Origin: JBAYVY01 sp041674345
GTDB taxonomy: Bacteria; Planctomycetota; Phycisphaerae; Phycisphaerales; Zrk34
Length of the DNA stretch: 16,786 nt
Reading direction: 5' to 3'
NCBI GenBank assembly: GCA_041674345.1
Contig: JBAYVY010000038.1
Location: forward strand, 1-16,786
Positions 12,736 through 16,786 of the stretch are shown here, in pieces; the first letter of the stretch is position 1; each line of letters opens with the position of its first letter. The position numbers were made by a program, and so were the translations under genes. The notes beneath the pieces were generated by a model. It saw only the letters and a list, made by a program, of their open reading frames with translations, was not told the DNA's origin and did no database searches.

Positions 12736-14201
12736 AGCAGATCCAAATAGCGGATCAAGTGCGGCTGGGGCCTGCGAGATGCTTGTCGCTGACCGTATCG
12801 GGGATGATGTATCGGCTGTTCCGTTCGGCAATCACCGTGGCGATTCTGACCCTCGCGGTGACGTTTCTCGCGCACATCCTTTCGTACAGTCTGATCGAAC
12901 ACGAGACGCGCCTGTCGGCCTACCGCCATCTGACCGACAGCCGGCAACTCGGTCAGTGGATCACACAACTCACCTCCGCGCAAACGCTGGACACCATCGA
13001 ACGCCATCTGCTGACCGGCGATCCGGCGACCATGGCGCGATACGAGCGGATGTCTTCGCCGGAGGACGTGGCCGGTTTGCGAGACGCGATGGAACAAACC
13101 CGCCGCTTCCAGACCTATCTTGAACAGTTGCCGGATGCGACGCGGATCGTGCTGGTCGGCTCGCAATCGGTCTGGCCGGTCCTGCGGGAACTGGGCCGGC
13201 CCGGTCGTCTGGCGAAGTGGGAGCGCGACTTGCGGGATTTGCGTCTTCCGCCGCCGGACATGGGAATCGGCGAATTGACGCTGCTGGCCGAGCGGGACAT
13301 GCCTCGCATGGATGCGTTGGCGAAGCGGATTCAACAGGGGCAGCAACAGGCGCTGGAACAATTGCATCAGACGATGGGCGGGCGAACGGTGGTGCAATGG
13401 CTGGCCGGGGCGTCCGATTCGCCTGAAAATCTGGCGACATTGCGGGCGGCGGGGTTTGATCTGACCGGCGAACAGTTGGCGACGATCAGCGCCTCGGCCG
13501 TCCGGCGGAAGCAACTGGAACAGTTGGCCGCGGCGATGCAGATACCCGGCGTCGCCGGCGCGATCACCCGGCGAACCGACATCGCGCCCACCCGGCAAAC
13601 ATTGGCGAGCATTTCAGACTGGCTGACAAGCAAGGATCGGGCCGGCTGGCTGAGCGAGCGGTTGGATCAGGCGAAGGTTCGCGGCGAACTGACCGGCGAG
13701 CGGCTGCTCGCCCTGGCGCATTCGGTGCGGATGGAGGGCAAATGGACGGCGGCGACAGCCGACACGCAACCGCGCCCGCGCCAGGGGTTGTTCGATCTGC
13801 CCCGCAGGACGCGGTGGATGATCGTGCTGTCGTTTCTGGTGTGCGCCGCGGGCGTGACCAACGCGATGTTCATGTCGGTGACCGAACGATTCGCCGAGAT
13901 CGCGACGATGAAGTGCCTGGGCGCATTGGACGAATTTCTGATGCTGATGTTTTTGATGGAGTCGGCCTTGCAGGGCGCGGTGGGCGGGGCGATGGGCATC
14001 CTGTTGGGCATGGGTTTGGCGGCGGGACGGGGAACGATCAGTTTCGGGATGTTGGCGTTGGACGCGATGCCGTGGACGGACCTGATGTGGTGCGCGGCGC
14101 TGAGCTTGCTGGCCGGCATGATGCTGGCGGTGTTGTCGGCGGTGGGACCGGCATGGATGGCCGCCCGCCTGGCGCCCATGGAGGCGATGCGCATCGACTG
14201 A
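12732..14201 (+). CDS. MacB/LolE/FtsX-type ABC transporter permease
   Basis: Inner-membrane subunit of 489 residues with the MacB-type layout: one N-terminal membrane helix (about 30-54, from FRSAITVAILTLAV), a large external domain of about 300 residues, then three helices (about 362-385, 407-432 and 447-475) and the ending WMAARLAPMEAMRID typical of FtsX-family permeases. Family members move or extract substrates such as lipoproteins, peptides and antibiotics by mechanotransmission, or activate periplasmic hydrolases. The external domain is rich in charged helical sequence and I do not recognise it. The start (ATG at 12732, AGGAC upstream) overlaps the PqqD-like stop; the ATPase gene starts one base after this stop. 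A single permease implies a homodimer. Confidence 0.88.
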   Translation: MKQIQIADQVRLGPARCLSLTVSGMMYRLFRSAITVAILTLAVTFLAHILSYSLIEHETRLSAYRHLTDSRQLGQWITQLTSAQTLDTIERHLLTGDPATMARYERMSSPEDVAGLRDAMEQTRRFQTYLEQLPDATRIVLVGSQSVWPVLRELGRPGRLAKWERDLRDLRLPPPDMGIGELTLLAERDMPRMDALAKRIQQGQQQALEQLHQTMGGRTVVQWLAGASDSPENLATLRAAGFDLTGEQLATISASAVRRKQLEQLAAAMQIPGVAGAITRRTDIAPTRQTLASISDWLTSKDRAGWLSERLDQAKVRGELTGERLLALAHSVRMEGKWTAATADTQPRPRQGLFDLPRRTRWMIVLSFLVCAAGVTNAMFMSVTERFAEIATMKCLGALDEFLMLMFLMESALQGAVGGAMGILLGMGLAAGRGTISFGMLALDAMPWTDLMWCAALSLLAGMMLAVLSAVGPAWMAARLAPMEAMRID

Positions 14202-14202
14202 C

Positions 14203-14985
14203 ATGATGAGTGAAGCTCAACACATCCCACACGACGATTCGGGAGGCCGGGACTCCAGGCCGGTCATCATCCGCACACTGGGGCTGACCAAAAGTTACAG
14301 GCGGGGCGACAACATCACCTACGCGCTGTCGGGGATCGACGCGACCATTTTCCGCGGCGAACTCATCAGCATTCTCGGCCCGTCCGGTTCGGGCAAGACG
14401 ACATTTTTCAACATGATCGGCGCGCTGGATTCGCCTTCCAGCGGGCGGGTGCTGATCGACGAAGTGGATGTCGCGCAGCTTTCGGCGGTGGAACTGGCGT
14501 TCCTGCGATGCCGGAAGATCGGTTACGTTTTTCAGAGTTACAACCTCATTCGATACATGACCGCGCTGGAAAACGTGACGGTGCCGATGGCGTTCGCGGG
14601 GGTGGACCCGGACATCGCCCGCAAACGCGGCATGGAATTGCTCGACATGGTGGGACTGGCCGATCGCTGGTCGCACCGCCCGATCGAAATGTCCGGCGGC
14701 CAGCAGCAGCGCGTCGCCATCGCGCGCTCGATGTGCAACAAGCCCCGCATCCTGCTCTGCGACGAGCTGACCGCCAACCTCGATCTGGACACCGGCGAAC
14801 AGGTGCTGGCGATCCTCCAACGCATCAACCGCGAGCGAGGCGTGACCATCGTCTGTTCCACCCACGATCACCGCCTGCTGCACGTCAGCGACCGCATCAT
14901 GTGGATTCGCGGCGGCAAGGTGGAAAAGGTCGAACGCCGCGAAGACCTGCACATCAAGGTCGGCAGCATCGGAGGCGCGGCGTGA
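14203..14985 (+). CDS. ABC transporter ATPase, LolD/MacB type
   Basis: Cytoplasmic ATPase partner of the preceding permease. The 260 residues show Walker A GPSGSGKTT (59-67), Q-loop FQSYNL (110-115), ABC signature MSGGQQQRVAIAR (163-175), Walker B RILLCDE (182-188) followed by LTANLD, and switch His H221 in STHDH. Walker B continues with DELT where the family usually has DEPT. The N-terminal 20 residues (SEAQHIPHDDSGGRDS) are a hydrophilic extension. It starts one base after the permease stop with no strong ribosome-binding site nearby, so translation probably depends on the permease gene. Its TGA overlaps the GTG of the next gene, which has GGAGG upstream. Catalytic residues are intact, so the transporter should hydrolyse ATP. 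Confidence 0.94.
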   Translation: MMSEAQHIPHDDSGGRDSRPVIIRTLGLTKSYRRGDNITYALSGIDATIFRGELISILGPSGSGKTTFFNMIGALDSPSSGRVLIDEVDVAQLSAVELAFLRCRKIGYVFQSYNLIRYMTALENVTVPMAFAGVDPDIARKRGMELLDMVGLADRWSHRPIEMSGGQQQRVAIARSMCNKPRILLCDELTANLDLDTGEQVLAILQRINRERGVTIVCSTHDHRLLHVSDRIMWIRGGKVEKVERREDLHIKVGSIGGAA

Positions 14986-16786
14986 AACGATGTGCCATGT
15001 TCCATGTGCGATGTGCGATGTGGGCGTGGTTGTGCGTCGCGTTGTTCGCGTTGCCGGTGCGGGGCGATGAGGCGTCGTTCAAGGCGGATTTGGATGCGTT
15101 GACGCGATCGTCGCATCGGTTGGCCGGTTCGCCGGAGGGGCGTGCGGCGGGGGATTACATCGCCGGTCGGCTGCGGGCGATGGGCGTGAAGGATGTGTTC
15201 GAGCAGTCGATGGACGTGTGGTACACCGACGTGGAGCAATGCACGATCTCGGTGGACGGGCATCAATTGGACCTGTTACCGATGCGGGCGAACCTGGTGG
15301 TTCCGCCCTGCACGCCGGCGCAGGGGATCACCGGGCCGCTGATGTATGCGGGCAAGGGAGCGATTTCGGAATACGGATCGCGCGATCCGCGGGGCGCGAT
15401 TGTCGTGCTGGACTACGATTGCGAGGATCACTGGCGTCAGGCGTTTGAACTGGGGGCCGCGGCGGTGCTTTTTCTGCCGGACGCCGACCACCGCACACCC
15501 ACGGATCAGCCGAGGCAAATGGAGTTGCCGATCAATCTGGTGCGCCTGTATATTCCGCCGGCCACCGCCGGGCAATTCGATTTCACGCGCGACCAGGCGA
15601 AGGTCACGCTGCACAGCCGGGTCAAATGGAAACAGGGGGTCGGTCGCAACATCATCGCGTATCTGCCCGGCACGCGTCCGCACTTCAGCGATGAACGACC
15701 GCAACCGGAAGCGATGGTTCTCTCGGCGTATTACGACGGTTTCGGTCAGGTGCCGCAGAATAATCCCGCCGCCCGGGGGGCCGCGAATGTCGCCGCGTTG
15801 CTGGAAGCCGCGCAACAATTCGTCGAACATCCGACCCGACGCGATCTGCTGATTTGCTTTTTCGATGCGCACGGCCAGGACCGGCAGGGCGCCCGCGAGT
15901 TTTATCGCCAATTACTCAGCACCGACGACCAGCTCGGGCAAGCGGCCGCCGCCCATCGGTCCGAACGCCGATTCGTCGAACAGGCGATGGCGTCGCTGTC
16001 GCCGGCCGAACCGCGCCTGGACGCCTCCGATGCCGATGTCCATGACGCGGTGATGGAGGCATTGCGCAGACAAGCCGAGTACCTGCGCGAGGATTTGAAC
16101 ATGCGCGCCAGGGGGTTGCGACTGTCGGGCCAGAAGGATGCGCCCGCATATGGGCAACTGGTCGGGCGGGTGGGTCAGTGGGACGACGTTCGCCGGGCGC
16201 TGGGAACGCGCCACCTGGAGCGGATCGACCCGGTTCTTTACGCGCCATTACGGGAACAAACCGTCGCGGTTTTCTCGCGGCGAATGAAGGAACTGGAACT
16301 TTTGATCGCGCGCGATGCGCAATGGCGGGCGATGCGACAGCGCGTCGCCCTGCCGTGGGTGGCGTTGCATGGGTCTTATGATCTGTCCGACGCCACCGGT
16401 CGCTGGGCGGTGATCGTCAGCGACGCGACGATGCGATTGCTGGGGCGGAACAGCCCATCGGGGGACAACCCCGGCTACTACACGCGCATCCTCGGCACCC
16501 TTCGCCAATCGGCGGGGGAGATGTCGCCGGGGTCGGGGATTTCCGGCGTGCAACTTGAAACCGCGTCGCTCGAAGACCCCGCCGCCGGCCGACGCTATTG
16601 CGCTTATCCGTTGCTCAGCGACGGCTACGTGGCCGGTTACTGCGGCATCTACAACATCGCCCTGGTCACCGCCGCCGACGCGCAGCTGCGAGAAGGCGAC
16701 CCCACCGACACCGCCGATCATCTGAACTGGCGCAACCTGCGGGCGCAAGCGCTCCAGGCCACGCGCCTCATCGCCGCCGCCGCGGA
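14982..16786 (+). CDS. Secreted M28-peptidase-fold protein lacking zinc ligands (3' end cut)
   Basis: 601 codons are visible. An N-terminal signal peptide (WAWLCVALFALPVRG) predicts export. Residues about 40-70 (SSHRLAGSPEGRAAGDYIAGRL) are typical of M28 aminopeptidases, and 115-200 resemble a protease-associated (PA) domain. The M28 core follows at about 222-310, but the metal sites are altered: AYYD (249-252) replaces AHYD; around 262-268 PAARGAA stands where the zinc Asp should be; FFDAHGQ (293-299) replaces FDGEE, losing the general-base and zinc glutamates. It is therefore probably not an active zinc peptidase. The region after about 320 is long, helical and basic, and I do not recognise it. 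The start is GTG with GGAGG six bases upstream, overlapping the ATPase stop (GTGA). Confidence 0.8.
   Translation, partial: MKRCAMFHVRCAMWAWLCVALFALPVRGDEASFKADLDALTRSSHRLAGSPEGRAAGDYIAGRLRAMGVKDVFEQSMDVWYTDVEQCTISVDGHQLDLLPMRANLVVPPCTPAQGITGPLMYAGKGAISEYGSRDPRGAIVVLDYDCEDHWRQAFELGAAAVLFLPDADHRTPTDQPRQMELPINLVRLYIPPATAGQFDFTRDQAKVTLHSRVKWKQGVGRNIIAYLPGTRPHFSDERPQPEAMVLSAYYDGFGQVPQNNPAARGAANVAALLEAAQQFVEHPTRRDLLICFFDAHGQDRQGAREFYRQLLSTDDQLGQAAAAHRSERRFVEQAMASLSPAEPRLDASDADVHDAVMEALRRQAEYLREDLNMRARGLRLSGQKDAPAYGQLVGRVGQWDDVRRALGTRHLERIDPVLYAPLREQTVAVFSRRMKELELLIARDAQWRAMRQRVALPWVALHGSYDLSDATGRWAVIVSDATMRLLGRNSPSGDNPGYYTRILGTLRQSAGEMSPGSGISGVQLETASLEDPAAGRRYCAYPLLSDGYVAGYCGIYNIALVTAADAQLREGDPTDTADHLNWRNLRAQALQATRLIAAAA
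14988..15022. repeat. Five tandem heptamers inside the signal-peptide coding region
   Basis: CGATGTG, CCATGTT, CCATGTG, CGATGTG and CGATGTG follow one another without a gap. Because 7 is not a multiple of 3, the heptamer is read in all three frames and yields the peptide RCAMFHVRCAMW. This is the n-region of the predicted signal peptide. The unit length matches the 7-base words of the intergenic palindromes in the left part of the window. Confidence 0.85.

Noticed and set aside
1..16786. tRNA or rRNA genes and insertion-sequence transposases
   Set aside because: I looked for acceptor/T-loop patterns in the gaps and for transposase motifs in the frames and saw none.

Overview
The window most likely comes from a planctomycete, probably of the class Phycisphaerae or a relative. 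This is an inference from high GC, a TPR protein carrying two RNA-polymerase alpha C-terminal domains, SpoIID in a non-sporulating context, and intergenic palindromes of a style I associate with planctomycete and related (PVC) genomes. No ribosomal RNA or other marker in the window proves it.

Left two thirds (1-10975): nine genes, all on the minus strand. In transcription order they are: the TPR/alpha-CTD protein (10975-10022), a SpoIID/LytB lipoprotein (9800-8478), the HslU unfoldase (8340-6946), a protein resembling deoxyhypusine synthase (6899-5835), a MntA/HepT-type nucleotidyltransferase/HEPN pair (5792-5036), S-adenosylmethionine synthetase (5039-3852), PTS Enzyme I (3552-1795), and RNase E/G running off the left edge (1517-1). 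Most are housekeeping functions in RNA turnover, methylation, proteolysis, envelope and PTS signalling. The MntA/HepT pair looks like an accessory insertion directly upstream of metK.

Almost every intergenic gap in this left part holds a long palindrome built from 7-8 base words. Three or four vocabularies occur: CACGGAGA-like at 1684-1780 and 3672-3837, GGGACGAA nested inside the latter, GGGAAGT at 8357-8477, and ATGACGA at 9844-9975 and 11194-11311. Some are nested one inside another. Several start or end within a few bases of a stop codon and have extended neighbouring reading frames with translated repeat.

Right third (11435-16786): a compact plus-strand operon of five genes, divergent from the left block. 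It encodes a protein with an apparent internal duplication, a PqqD/RRE-like protein, a MacB/FtsX-type permease, a LolD/MacB-type ATPase, and a secreted protein of the M28 peptidase fold cut by the right edge. Neighbours overlap by ATGA or GTGA or are one base apart, so the products are probably made together. The last protein has lost the visible M28 zinc-binding residues. A peptide-recognition-like domain, an ABC exporter-like pair and an apparently dead secreted peptidase together form the best candidate here for an undescribed system. Its substrate is not visible and the operon probably continues past the window.
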